Source: JALZKA01 sp963786495
Lineage (GTDB): Bacteria; Actinomycetota; Thermoleophilia; Solirubrobacterales; 70-9
DNA length: 64,000 nucleotides
Assembly: GCA_963786495.1 (NCBI GenBank)
Contig: CAWAZL010000010.1
Coordinates: forward strand, 1-64,000
Direction of reading: 5' to 3'
The notes beneath the pieces were generated by a model that worked only from the letters and a program-made list of their open reading frames with translations, did not search any database and was not told the origin of the DNA. Below, one piece after another: positions 1 through 9,050 of the stretch. A program made the position numbers and the translations under genes. Position 1 is the stretch's first letter; every line of letters begins with the position of its first letter.

Positions 1-221
1 CCGGCGACGGGCACACCCCGGGCTCGTTCACCCACCTGAACTTCCCGGTGGACGACATCGACGCCGCGGTGGACCGTTTGGTCGCGGCCGGCGTGACGTT
101 CGAGGATCTGGAGTACACCGACGACAAGGGCGTGATGCGCGGGCGCTCACAGGACATGGGCCCGGACATCGCCTGGTTCAAGGACCCGGCGGGCAACACG
201 CTGGCGGTGCTGCAGGAGTAG
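1..221 (+). CDS. VOC (glyoxalase/bleomycin-resistance fold) family protein, C-terminal part
   Basis: The window opens inside this gene; the readable frame begins at base 3 and stops with TAG at 219-221, giving 72 residues. The remnant reads HLNFPVDDIDAAVDRLVAAGV, then WFKDPAGNTLAVLQE at the end. That is the usual last beta-alpha-beta-beta unit of a vicinal-oxygen-chelate protein, in which the final Glu region is often a metal-ligand position. The N-terminal half lies outside the window, so substrate and metal use cannot be judged. Most such proteins are small cytoplasmic enzymes or ligand-binding proteins. Confidence 0.7.
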   Translation, partial: GDGHTPGSFTHLNFPVDDIDAAVDRLVAAGVTFEDLEYTDDKGVMRGRSQDMGPDIAWFKDPAGNTLAVLQE

Positions 222-321
222 GCTGGGCGTCAGGTGTGCCGGGAAGACTGGTCGGCGACACACGTCGTCGACCCCTTTTGCCCATGCGCGCACCCGACCA
301 CCGCCCCCACAGCTAGGTCCC

Positions 322-1580
322 ATGGGACTGGCCGTGGCCATATTCGCCGTCGCGCTGGTGGCGATCGCCAGCGAGCGCATCGACCGCACCAAGGTCGCCC
401 TGCTGGGCGCCGGGCTGGTGGTGGTCACCCAGACGCTCGAGCAGGAGCAGGCCATCGAGGCGATCGACTTCAACACGATCGGCCTGCTGGCGGGGATGAT
501 GCTGATGGTCAAGCTGACCGAGACCACCGGCGTCTACACCTATCTGGCGATCAAGGCGGGCCAGCTCTCCAGGGGCCGCCCGCTGGCCGTGGTGCTGGCG
601 CTGGCGGGGACGACCGCGCTGCTCTCGGCCTTCCTGGACAACCTGACCACCGTCCTGCTGATGGTGCCGATCACCTTCCTGCTGGCCGACGCGCTGGACA
701 TCGACCCGATCCCGCTGGTGATCATCGAGGTGATCAGCTCGAACATCGGCGGCACGGCCACGCTGATCGGCGACCCGCCGAACATCATCATCGCCGGGGC
801 CACCGGCCTGTCGTTCTCGGCCTTCATCATGAACCTGGCGCCGATCGTGATCGTGGCTCTGCTCGTGGTGGTCACCCGTGCTCTACCTGGCCTACCGGCC
901 GCGGCTCCAGGTCGACGACGAGGCGCGCGAGCGGGTGATGGAGCTCGACGCCGAAGGGGGCGATCGAGGACGCCGACGAGCTGCGCCGGACGGTGCCGAT
1001 CCTGGTGGGAACGATCCTCGTCTTCTTCGTGCACAAGGCGATCGGCCTGGAGCCCGCCACGGTGGCTCTGGCGGGCGCGACGGTGATGCTGCTGGTCACC
1101 AACCAGAAGATCGAGGATGCCCTGGCGGGCATCGAGTGGCCGACGCTGTTCTTCTTCCTCGGCCTGTTCGTGATGGTCGGGGCGCTGGAGGAGACCGGCG
1201 CCATCGGCGAGGTCGCGCAGGGCATCGGCGACCTGACCGGCGGCGACCGCACGGCCGAGCTGCTGGGCATCACGTGGATCTCGGCGCTGGGGTCGGGGGT
1301 GGTGGACAACATCCCCTTCACGGCCACGATGATCCCGGTGGTCGAGGAGTTGCACGCCGACAACGGCGGCGACGATGCCTACTGGTGGGCGCTCTCGCTC
1401 GGGGCGTGCTTCGGCGGCAACTTCACCCTGATCGCCGCCGCCGCGAACGTGGCGGCGGCGGGCATGGCCAGCCGTGCGGGCCAGCCGATCTCGTTCCTCG
1501 CGTTCCTCAAGGCGGGGGTGCCGGCCACGCTGATCTCGATGGTCCTCGCCACCGCCTACATCGCCGTACGCTATCTATGA
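322..1580 (+). CDS. ArsB/NhaD-type (ion transporter superfamily) membrane permease, frameshifted
   Basis: This is a polytopic membrane permease of about 419 residues. The N-terminal half (322 to about 885) has helices with FNTIGLLAGMMLMV and a hallmark GGTATLIGDPPNI loop, as in the ArsB/NhaD/citrate branch of the ion transporter superfamily. The C-terminal half resumes at about 993 with a repeat of the same fold (FFFLGLFVMVGALEETGAI, SGVVDNIPFTA), as expected for inverted-repeat carriers. The reading frame changes near 885 and again near 960; joining the three pieces restores a normal-length protein, so indel errors are more likely than a true pseudogene. The stop overlaps the next start (ATGA). 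Substrate (Na+/H+, arsenite or an organic acid) cannot be told from sequence. Confidence 0.7.
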
Positions 1581-2057
1581 CGAGGACGCCGATGAGCCCC
1601 CAGCGCGTCACCCGGTCGATCACGCGGGAGGCCCCCGGTCGTAAGGGTCGACGACACCGTGGAGACCGCGGTGCGGGCGATCCTGGACAACAACCTGCCG
1701 GCCGTGCCGGTGGTGGAGACCGACGGCACGCTGGCCGGCGTGTTCGGCGAGCGCGAGTTCCTGGAGGCGTTGTTCCCGCGCTACTTCTCGCAGCTGAAGT
1801 CGGCCAAGTTCGTGTCCAAGGCACTGGACGAGGCGCTGGAGAAGCGCGCCGGCTGTGTGCGCGAGCGGGTGGGCGACCACATGTTCACCGAGCACGTGGA
1901 CGTGGGCTCCGATGCCTCCGACGGCCAGATAGCCGAGACCTTCTTCCACCACCGCGTGCTGCTGCTGCCCGTGGTCGAGCAGGGAAAGGTGGTGGGTGTG
2001 GTCACGCGCCGCGACTTCTTCCGGGCGCTGGCCGAGCGGGTGCTCGACTCCGCGTGA
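1577..2057 (+). CDS. CBS-domain pair protein, frameshifted near its start
   Basis: A soluble protein of about 160 residues made of two CBS motifs. The first runs through TVETAVRAILDNNLPAVPVV and GTLAGVFGEREFLEAL, the second through FHHRVLLLPVV and GKVVGVVTRRDFFRAL. CBS pairs usually bind adenosine nucleotides and gate transporters or enzymes. The start at 1577 (MTRTPMSPQRVTRSITREAP) overlaps the permease stop, and the frame must shift near 1640 to reach the CBS core. It lies between two ion transporters with 4-nt overlaps on both sides, so a role in adjusting ion transport to energy or osmotic state is a fair inference. Confidence 0.75.
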
Positions 2058-3910
2058 GCGCCACCAGCCACGCTCCGGCACAGGGAGAGATCACCCGCTG
2101 GGAGGAGACCGACAGCCGGTCGGTGCGCCAGTTCCTCCAGACCGAGAGCGGCAGCGCGGGCCTGCTGCTGGGCGCCACGATCGTGGCGCTGGTGTGGGCC
2201 AACTCGCCGCTGTCGGGACTGTACGAGGACCTCTGGGGCATGCACCTGGTGGTCGACCTGGGCGGGCTGAAGATCGACGAGGATCTGCGGCACTGGGTCA
2301 ACGACGGGCTGATGGCGTTCTTCTTCTACCTGGTCGGTCTGGAGATCCGGCGCGAGCTGGCGCTGGGCGAACTGCGCGACCGCCGCGCCGCGGCGATCCC
2401 GGTGCTGGCGGCGCTGGCGGGGATGGCCGTCCCGGCGCTGGTGTACGCGGCCCTGAACATGGGCGGGCCCGGCGCCGGCGGCTGGGGGATCGTGATGGCC
2501 ACGGACATCGCGTTCGTGCTGGGCGTCGTGGCGCTGCTGGGGGACCGCTGCCCGCCCGGCATGCGGCTCTTCCTACTGACCCTGGCCATCGTCGACGACA
2601 TCGGCGCGGTCACGGTGATCGCGGTCTTCTATTCCTCCGGCATCGAGCTCGCGCCGCTTGCCGGCGCGGCGGTGCTGCTGGGCCTGATCGTGGTCGCGCT
2701 GCGGCTGACAACCTGGCGCGGCCCCGCGTACATGGTGGCCGGCCTGGTGCTGTGGGCCCTGGTCCTGGCCGCGGGAATCCATCCCACCATCGCCGGTGTG
2801 GCGCTGGGGCTGGTTACGGCCGTGCACCCTCCCCGAGGCGCCGCCATCGCCCGGGCCGCCTCGCTGGCCCGCGTGTTCCGGCGTGACCTGTCCCCCGCCG
2901 GGGGAAGGGCCACCGCGCTCGAGGTGTCCAGGGCCGTGTCACCGAATGAGCGCTTCCAGGGCGCCATCCACCCGTGGAGCAGCTACGCGATCGTGCCGCT
3001 GTTCGCCCTCGCCAACGCGGGCGTGGCGCTGGGCGGCAACTCGCTGTCACGGGCGTTGACGTCGGCGATCACGCTGGGCGTGATCGCCGGCCTGGTGATC
3101 GGCAAGACCCTCGGGATCTCGCTGGTCTCGCTGGGGGCCCTGAGGGCCGGAGCCGGGATTCTTCCGGCCGGGGTCGGACGCCGCCATGTGGTGGCGGGCT
3201 CGTCGCTGGCCGGAATCGGCTTCACCGTCTCCCTGTTCGTGGCCGAGCTGGCCTTCACGGACGAGGCCCTGCGGGAGGAGGCCAAGATCGGCGTCCTGGT
3301 GGCCTCGGCGCTGGCGGCAGCAATCGGATGGGCCCTGTTCCGCCTGTCGGGCACGCGCGACCGCGACGAGCCGGCGGGCGATCGCGTGCACCACCTGACG
3401 CCACCGGCCGACCCGCGCAACGACCACCACCGCGGGCAGCCCGAGTCGCCCGTCACCCTGGTCGAGTTCGGCGACTACTCGTGTCCGCACACGCGCGCCG
3501 CCGAGCCCGCCCTGGCCGAGCTGCGTGAGGAGTGCGGCGATCGCCTGGACGTGGTCTTCCGCCATCTGCCGATCGAGGACGCCCATCCAGATGCCCCGGT
3601 GGCCGCCGAGGCCGCGGAGGCTGCAGGCGCCCAGGGACGGTTCTGGGAGATGCACGACCGGTTGATGGCCGACGTGGACACCCTCCCGGTGGCGGAGCTG
3701 ATCGCACACGCCGAGGCACTGGACCTGGATGTCGACCGCTTCTCCGCCGAGCTGCGATACCGCGTCCACGCCCCGGCCGTGTCCGCGGATCTGGAGAGCG
3801 CGCGTGACAGTGGCGCGCCCGGCACGCCCGCGTTCTACCTCGATGGCGAGCTGCTGGGCTCCGACGACTGGTCCGCCCGCACGCGGGACCGGATCCGCAG
3901 CCACGGGTAA
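2054..3910 (+). CDS. nhaA: Na+/H+ antiporter NhaA fused to a C-terminal DsbA/thioredoxin-like domain
   Basis: 618 residues. GTG at 2054 overlaps the upstream TGA. Residues 1-440 are a complete NhaA: VWANSPLSGLYE, FFFYLVGLEIRRELALGEL, WGIVMATDIAFVLGV, LTLAIVDDIGAV (the paired Asp of the ion site) and GIGFTVSLFVAELAF. After a polar linker, residues from about 455 to the end form a DsbA-like domain (VTLVEFGDYSCPHTRAAEP ... GAPGTPAFYLDGELL with the cis-Pro). The redox motif is CPHT, so the second Cys of CxxC is replaced by Thr and the domain cannot act as a normal dithiol oxidant. NhaA exchanges Na+ for H+ across the inner membrane. NhaA-thioredoxin fusions are known in actinobacteria; the function of the extra domain is unclear. 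Confidence 0.9.
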   Translation: MSATSHAPAQGEITRWEETDSRSVRQFLQTESGSAGLLLGATIVALVWANSPLSGLYEDLWGMHLVVDLGGLKIDEDLRHWVNDGLMAFFFYLVGLEIRRELALGELRDRRAAAIPVLAALAGMAVPALVYAALNMGGPGAGGWGIVMATDIAFVLGVVALLGDRCPPGMRLFLLTLAIVDDIGAVTVIAVFYSSGIELAPLAGAAVLLGLIVVALRLTTWRGPAYMVAGLVLWALVLAAGIHPTIAGVALGLVTAVHPPRGAAIARAASLARVFRRDLSPAGGRATALEVSRAVSPNERFQGAIHPWSSYAIVPLFALANAGVALGGNSLSRALTSAITLGVIAGLVIGKTLGISLVSLGALRAGAGILPAGVGRRHVVAGSSLAGIGFTVSLFVAELAFTDEALREEAKIGVLVASALAAAIGWALFRLSGTRDRDEPAGDRVHHLTPPADPRNDHHRGQPESPVTLVEFGDYSCPHTRAAEPALAELREECGDRLDVVFRHLPIEDAHPDAPVAAEAAEAAGAQGRFWEMHDRLMADVDTLPVAELIAHAEALDLDVDRFSAELRYRVHAPAVSADLESARDSGAPGTPAFYLDGELLGSDDWSARTRDRIRSHG

Positions 3911-4018
3911 GAACGAAGTCCTGGGCGAAAGCCTGCAAAACGCAGGAATTTCGGCACAAGCGCCGACCGCGTACTAGCGTCAGCCGCCACCCCTTTCCGC
4001 TCTCCGATCCGAGGTTCG
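3911..4018. other. Intergenic spacer with a small hairpin
   Basis: The 108-base gap between nhaA and the L,D-transpeptidase gene holds a short perfect stem, CCTGC-AAAAC-GCAGG, at 3932-3946, followed by AATTTC rather than a T run. It could be a weak terminator. No convincing promoter or ribosome site was seen before the next start. Confidence 0.3.
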
Positions 4019-5068
4019 ATGTTCCGTCGTTTGTTTGCCGTCGTCGTGCTGCTCTGCCTGCTCTGTGCCGGTGGCGCTGTCGGCACCCTGGCCTGGGCGG
4101 ACAAGCAGTCGGGGAACCGCATCGCGCAGGGCGTCTCGATCCAGGGCGTGGACGTCGGCGGGCTGACCGGTGCCCAGGCGCGCTCGCGCCTGCAGCGCCG
4201 GATCGCCGACCCCGCCATGGCTCCGGTGGTGGTGACCCTGGACGGCCACCCGCACTCGCTGGAGGCGCGCAAGGGCGGAGTCTCGGTCGACGTGGCCGGG
4301 ACGGTGCCGCAGGCGCTGTCCGAGGGGCGGGGCGACAACTTCATCCAGCGCGGCTGGCGTGAGCTGAACGGCGGGCGCGTGCGCACCGACATCCCGATGC
4401 CGGTGCGCGTGGACCGCGCCGCGGTGCGCCGGTTCGTGGACGGCCTGGCCAAGGCCGCCGGCCGGCCCGCCACCAACGCGGGCTTCAGCGTCAGCGTCGA
4501 GAGCGTGGGCCTGACCGAGGCCAAGCCGGGCCGCCGGCTGGCCGGCCGCGAGCAGCTCACACGCAAGATCGAGACCGCGCTGCGCGCTCCCGGCAGTTAC
4601 CGCGACTTCAGCGCCCGGACCGAGCCGGTGCGGCCCAAGGTCACCGCCGCCGATCTGCGCCGCCAGCACCCCACCGTGGTCACCGTGTCGCGCGCCGGGC
4701 GCACCATCCGCGTGTTCGACGGCGGCAAGGTGGTCAAGACCTACAAGGCCGCGGTCGGCGAGCCCAACCACCCGACGCCCACCGGCCAGTTCAGCGTCCA
4801 GGCCATGCAGAAGAACCCGCCCTGGAACGTGCCCAACTCCGAGTGGGCCGGCGACCTGGCCGGCAAGACCATCCCCGGCGGCGATCCGGACAACCCCCTG
4901 GTGGCGCGCTGGATCGGCTTCAACGGCTCCGTCGGCTTCCACGGCACCAAGGAGGCCGGCTCGCTGGGCCAGGCCGCCTCCCACGGCTGCGTGCGCATGG
5001 ACCCCGCCGACGTGAAGGACCTGTTCACCCGCGTGAACGTGGGCACCACGGTCTTCGTCGGGGGCTAG
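4019..5068 (+). CDS. L,D-transpeptidase (YkuD) with N-terminal peptidoglycan-binding-like region
   Basis: 349 residues. An N-terminal hydrophobic segment (FAVVVLLCLLCAGGAVGTLAW) is a signal peptide or membrane anchor. Residues about 45-215 resemble the PG-binding/YoaR-like region that precedes many actinobacterial YkuD domains (GVDVGGLTGAQA). The catalytic YkuD domain occupies about 225-349 and carries the signature HGTKEAGSLGQAASHGCVRM, with the catalytic His and Cys in SHGCVRM. Such enzymes make 3-3 peptidoglycan cross-links or attach proteins outside the membrane. The stop lies in a CTAG shared with the stop of the converging phosphoesterase gene. Family assignment is firm; the exact cross-link made is inference. 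Confidence 0.9.
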   Translation: MFRRLFAVVVLLCLLCAGGAVGTLAWADKQSGNRIAQGVSIQGVDVGGLTGAQARSRLQRRIADPAMAPVVVTLDGHPHSLEARKGGVSVDVAGTVPQALSEGRGDNFIQRGWRELNGGRVRTDIPMPVRVDRAAVRRFVDGLAKAAGRPATNAGFSVSVESVGLTEAKPGRRLAGREQLTRKIETALRAPGSYRDFSARTEPVRPKVTAADLRRQHPTVVTVSRAGRTIRVFDGGKVVKTYKAAVGEPNHPTPTGQFSVQAMQKNPPWNVPNSEWAGDLAGKTIPGGDPDNPLVARWIGFNGSVGFHGTKEAGSLGQAASHGCVRMDPADVKDLFTRVNVGTTVFVGG

Positions 5069-6522
5069 GCCCCCAGCGACCGCCCCAGCCCGCGCACCGT
5101 GTCGCCCAGCAGCCCGCCCGCGGGCAGCCGCGGGACGCCCAGCGGGCCAAGCAGGGTGGACGCGGGGGAGCCGGAGCCGCGCCCGCCGTCCGTGCGCAGC
5201 GCGAACGAGCGGGTAGCCAGAGGTCCGCGGGTGTACGCGGGCTGGCGGCCATAGATCTGCCGGGCCGAGGTGCGCACCCATTCGCGCACGAACGGGTCGA
5301 CGGGGCGCTCGAAGGTGCGCACGATGGCGTCCTCGTACACGTGCAGCAGCGCGTACCCGGCCGGGTACTCCTTGGCTGCGCCGTTCTCCAGGAACCACGT
5401 GCGCGGAGCCAGAGGGTCACGCGCCAGGTAGTTGCGGTGCGTGTGGCCGTGCATCACCAGCGGCACCCGGTGGCGGCCGATGACCCGCACCGCGTCCAGG
5501 CCGCCGCGCAGAGGGTTCACACCGAACACCACCGGCGGTGGATGGGTGGCGTTGGCCGGCGCCGCCGTGTGGTGGTGCCAGAAGGCCAGTGGCACCCGGC
5601 CCTCGCGGCGGAAGGCGGCGAGGGTCGAGTCCAGGAACGCGAGCTGGCCGCCGAGGTCCAGCCGGCCGTCGCCGCTGTCCGGGTCGCACGAGTCCAGGCC
5701 AACCACCCCGACGCGCCGTCCCACCCGGGCGGCGGAGGTCAGGGCGTGCTGCCCCGCGGCGTGGCCGGGGAAGGCCTGCACGCGCATGCAGTCGCCGTCG
5801 GCGGCGCAGGCCGCGCCGGCCTCAGGGAAGCGGCGGTCGTGGTTGCCGCGGGTGACCACCAGGGGCACCTTCGCGCCGCGCAGCAGGGCCAGCGCACGGC
5901 GTACCTCGTCCGGCCGGCCGCGGTCGGTCAGGTCGCCGTTGGCCACCAGCAGGTCCGGCTTCAGCGCCGCGATCTCGCGCAGGGCCGCCTGTGTCATCCG
6001 GTACGCGTAGTCGTCGCCGGTGAAGCACGGCGGGTAGGACTCGCCGTTGATCGTCTGGATGGTTCCCGAGCAGCGCTCGCCCACGTGCATGTCGTTCAGG
6101 ACGGCGATCGTGGCCAGCCGCCTGCCCTCCTGGCGCGGCAGCGTCCGGAAGAAGCCTGGGTTGGCGTTGCTGGGCCGTAGGCGCCGCCGGCCGGACCACA
6201 GCTCGTAGCGGTAGCGGGTGTCCGGGCGCAGGTCGTCGATGCGGGCGGCGTGGATGGTCTGGCCCCGGGCCAGCCGCAGCCGCCGCGTCTTGCCCCGGCC
6301 GTCGGCGCGGGCGATGCGGACGATGGTGTCGGCCGCGGCCTCGGACGGCCACCAGGCCTGGAAGTCGCGCTGGCCGACGCTGAGCAGCTCGGCGCGGAAA
6401 CCGCCGCCCGCGAGCCCGTCCAGCTCCAGCGGGTCGGCCGCGCGTGCGGGCACCGCGAGGGCGAACGCACCCGCCGCCCCCGCGCCGAGCGTCTCCCGCC
6501 GTGTCAGGCCCCTGCCGTCCAC
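5065..6522 (-). CDS. Tat-exported metallophosphoesterase
   Basis: 485 residues. The N-terminus has a twin-arginine signal (LTRRETLGAGAAGAFALAV ... ARA) predicting folded export. A fibronectin-like N-terminal domain of purple-acid-phosphatase type (TRYRYELWSG) precedes the calcineurin-like catalytic core. Metal-binding motifs appear in order: NDMHVG, NGDLTDRG, GNHD, and later WHHHTAA and HGHTH. The substrate is unknown; relatives hydrolyse phosphomonoesters or phosphodiesters. The gene converges on the L,D-transpeptidase gene and the two stop codons share the palindrome CTAG at 5065-5068. Confidence 0.85.
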   Translation of the reverse strand: MDGRGLTRRETLGAGAAGAFALAVPARAADPLELDGLAGGGFRAELLSVGQRDFQAWWPSEAAADTIVRIARADGRGKTRRLRLARGQTIHAARIDDLRPDTRYRYELWSGRRRLRPSNANPGFFRTLPRQEGRRLATIAVLNDMHVGERCSGTIQTINGESYPPCFTGDDYAYRMTQAALREIAALKPDLLVANGDLTDRGRPDEVRRALALLRGAKVPLVVTRGNHDRRFPEAGAACAADGDCMRVQAFPGHAAGQHALTSAARVGRRVGVVGLDSCDPDSGDGRLDLGGQLAFLDSTLAAFRREGRVPLAFWHHHTAAPANATHPPPVVFGVNPLRGGLDAVRVIGRHRVPLVMHGHTHRNYLARDPLAPRTWFLENGAAKEYPAGYALLHVYEDAIVRTFERPVDPFVREWVRTSARQIYGRQPAYTRGPLATRSFALRTDGGRGSGSPASTLLGPLGVPRLPAGGLLGDTVRGLGRSLGA

Positions 6523-6578
6523 GTGGCCATCGTACGGGCGGCCCGCGGGCGCGTGTTGCGGTTCCGTAGCCTGGGGCC

Positions 6579-7736
6579 ATGAGCACCATCGCCACTCCCG
6601 GAGCCGACGCCTACACGCTGCCGCAGGAGTTCAAGGACTTCCAGCAGACCATCCGCGACCTGGTGGCCGGCGAGATCGCGCCGCGGGCCGCCGAGATCGA
6701 CCGCACCGGCGAGTACCCGTGGGACGTGCGCAAGGCGCTGGCCGAGCACGACATCCTGGGCCTGCCCTTCCCCGAGGATCTGGGCGGAACCGGCACCGGC
6801 ACGCTGATGCTGAACGTGGCGGTCGAGGAGATCGCCAAGGCGTGCGCGTCGAGCGCGCTGATCCTGATGGTGCAGGAGCTGGGCACGCTCCCGATCCAGC
6901 TGCACGGCACCGACGAGCAGAAGCAGCGGTGGCTGCCGGACTGCGCGTCGGGCGAGAAGTCGCCGGCGTTCTGCCTGTCCGAGCCCGAGGCCGGGTCGGA
7001 CCCCGGCGCCATGCGCACCTCCGCCGTCAGGGACGGCGACGACTGGATCATCAACGGCACCAAGAACTGGATCACCAACGCGACGGTGGCCGACTTCTAC
7101 GTGGTGTTCGCCGTGACCGACCGCGAGAGCAAGCGCATCTCCGCCTTCGTGGTCGAGAAGGACGCGCCCGGGTTCTCGGTGCCCAAGCTCGAGCACAAGA
7201 TCGGCATCAAGGGCTCGCCGACCGGCCAGCCGGTGTTCGAGGACGTTCGCGTGCCCGCCGACGCGCTGATCGGCGAGGAGGGGCGCGGAATGAAGGTCGC
7301 GCTGTCCACGCTGGAGCGCACCCGCCTGGGCGCCGGCGCGCAGGCCGTGGGCATCGCCCAGGGCGCCACCGACTACGCCAACCAGTACGCCAAGGAGCGC
7401 ATCTCCTTCGGCAAGCCGATCAACCAGCACCAGGCCATCGCCTTCAAGCTGGCCGACATGGAGACCAAGACCGCCGCGGCGCGCGAGCTGCTCTACACCG
7501 CGTGCGCGAAGGCCGACCGCAACGACAAGGACCTGGGCAAGTACTCGTCCATGGCCAAGCTGTTCGCCTCGGACACCGCGATGGACGTGACCGTGGAGGC
7601 CGTGCAGGTGCTGGGCGGCTTCGGCTACGTGAACGAGTACCCCGTGGAGCGGATGATGCGCGACGCCAAGATCACCCAGATCTACGAGGGCACCAACGAG
7701 ATCCAGCGCATGGTGATCTCGCGCTCGATGGCGTGA
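6579..7736 (+). CDS. Acyl-CoA dehydrogenase
   Basis: 385 residues, the normal length for a short/branched-chain acyl-CoA dehydrogenase. The FAD-binding middle domain shows FCLSEPEAGSDPGAMRT and WIINGTKNWITN; the C-terminal helical domain shows the quinone-like VQVLGGFGYVNEYPVERMMRD and the catalytic-base motif IYEGTNEIQRM, whose Glu abstracts the alpha proton. It catalyses FAD-dependent alpha,beta-dehydrogenation of an acyl-CoA in the cytoplasm. The Nudix gene downstream starts inside its stop. Leu codons here are overwhelmingly CTG, in contrast to the similar gene at 53860-55023. Confidence 0.92.
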   Translation: MSTIATPGADAYTLPQEFKDFQQTIRDLVAGEIAPRAAEIDRTGEYPWDVRKALAEHDILGLPFPEDLGGTGTGTLMLNVAVEEIAKACASSALILMVQELGTLPIQLHGTDEQKQRWLPDCASGEKSPAFCLSEPEAGSDPGAMRTSAVRDGDDWIINGTKNWITNATVADFYVVFAVTDRESKRISAFVVEKDAPGFSVPKLEHKIGIKGSPTGQPVFEDVRVPADALIGEEGRGMKVALSTLERTRLGAGAQAVGIAQGATDYANQYAKERISFGKPINQHQAIAFKLADMETKTAAARELLYTACAKADRNDKDLGKYSSMAKLFASDTAMDVTVEAVQVLGGFGYVNEYPVERMMRDAKITQIYEGTNEIQRMVISRSMA

Positions 7737-8270
7737 AGCCGCCGCGGGTCACCTCGTCCGAGGTGGTCTACGAGAACCGCTGGATGCGCGTGCGCGAGGA
7801 CCGGCTGGAGCGCGCCGACGGCTCGCCCGGCCTGTACTCGGTGGTGGAGAAGGGGCCGGCGGCGGTGATCCTGCCGCTGCACGACGACGACACGGTCACG
7901 CTGGTGGAGCAGTACCGCCACCCCGTTGGGGAGCGGTTCTGGGAGCTGCCCCAGGGCGCGCTGGACGGCGAGGACGTGACCGACGCCGAGCAGATCGCCC
8001 GCACCGAGCTTGCCGAGGAGACCGGCCTCCGTGCCGCCGAGCTGCGGCACCTGTCGCGGCTGCTACTTCGCCTACGGCATCTCCAACCAGTAGTTCGACG
8101 CGTGGCTGGCCACCGGCCTGACCGAGGGCGCGCAGGCGCTGGAGGCCGAGGAGGAGGGGCTGCGGGTCGGGCGTTTCCCGCTGGCCGAGGTGGAGGCGAT
8201 GGCGAGCGCCGGAACCATCACCGACGCGGCGACGGTCGCGGTGCTGGGACTGGCGCGACGCCACCGCTAG
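7733..8270 (+). CDS. Nudix hydrolase (ADP-ribose pyrophosphatase-like), frameshifted with an in-frame stop
   Basis: About 178 residues if repaired. GTG at 7733 overlaps the stop of the acyl-CoA dehydrogenase gene. The N-terminal part (YENRWMRVREDRLERADG, VTLVEQYRHPVGERFWELPQG) and the Nudix box (IARTELAEETGL) match the ADP-ribose/NDP-sugar pyrophosphatase subfamily; the Arg of the usual REL is Thr. The frame shifts near 8060, and the continued frame (YFAYGISNQ) hits TAG at 8091-8093 before continuing FDAWLATGLTEGAQALEAEEEGL to a stop at 8268. It is either a recent pseudogene or two sequencing errors. Confidence 0.7.
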
Positions 8271-8287
8271 GTCTAGGTTGCACAGCC

Positions 8288-9050
8288 GTGTCCGACTTCT
8301 GGAACGACCAGCTAGTGGCCAACGATCGCCAGTGGCTGTTCCTCGTCCTGCTGGGCATCGTCGTGTCCTTCGGGCTGATCCGCATGTCCACCCGGCTGAT
8401 GCGCAGCCCCCGCACCCCGTGGTGGCCGGGCAGCATCGTCAGCGAAGGCGGTGTGCATGTCCACCACCTGGTGTTCGGGATCGTCCTGATGATGGTCGCC
8501 GGCACGCTCAGCTTCGCGGGCTTCGCCGTGTCGCCGATCTACGAGCTGTGCGCGTTCGCCTTCGGCGTGGGCATCGGGCTGACGATCGACGAGTTCGCGC
8601 TGTGGCTGTACCTGGAGGACGTGTACTGGGCGGACCGCGGGCGCCAGTCGGTTGACGCACTGGTAATAGCGGTGGCCTCGATGGGGCTGATCCTGCTGGG
8701 CGTGCGGCCGTTCGACGTCGACGACGCCACGACGTTCGACCTCGTGGCCAGCATCGTCGCCTCCCTGGTGATCTCTGGTGCGTGGTGGTGTGCGTGCTCA
8801 AGTCGCGGCTCCTGCACGCGACCCTCGGCTTCTTCATGTTCCGCTTGCCAACTACGGTGCGATCCGGATCGGCAAGCCCGACTCGGCGTTCGCGCGCCGG
8901 CTACGGCGACCCAGAATCGCCGAAGCACCGCAAGGCGGCCCGCGGTTCCACGCCGGGCGGCGGACCGAGCGGCTCAAGGAGTGCTTCCGCGATGCCGTCG
9001 GCGGCTCCACCGAGGAGCAGTACCAGCTCAAGCTGGCGGGGCGCGGATGA
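8288..9050 (+). CDS. Conserved integral membrane protein of unknown function, frameshifted
   Basis: About 253 residues after repair. GTG at 8288 (VSDFWNDQLVANDRQWLFLV). Four to five hydrophobic segments are visible (FLVLLGIVVSFGLI, LVFGIVLMMVAGTLSFAGF, YELCAFAFGVGIGLTIDEF, ALVIAVASMGLILLGV, LVASIVASLVI). Histidines in VHVHHLVFG and the acids in IDEFALWLYLEDVYW are the most striking polar features. After a shift near 8777 the chain continues VLKSRLLHATLGFFMF, then NYGAIRIGKPDSAFARR and a charged tail RRTERLKECFRDAVGG. At least three shifts are needed. I do not recognise a named family. Confidence 0.55.

Noticed and set aside
3980..5398. Long open frame antisense to the L,D-transpeptidase gene (about 470 codons)
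   Set aside because: It is a high-GC shadow frame: rich in Arg, Gly, Ala and His with no domain, while the plus strand has full YkuD motifs and a signal peptide.
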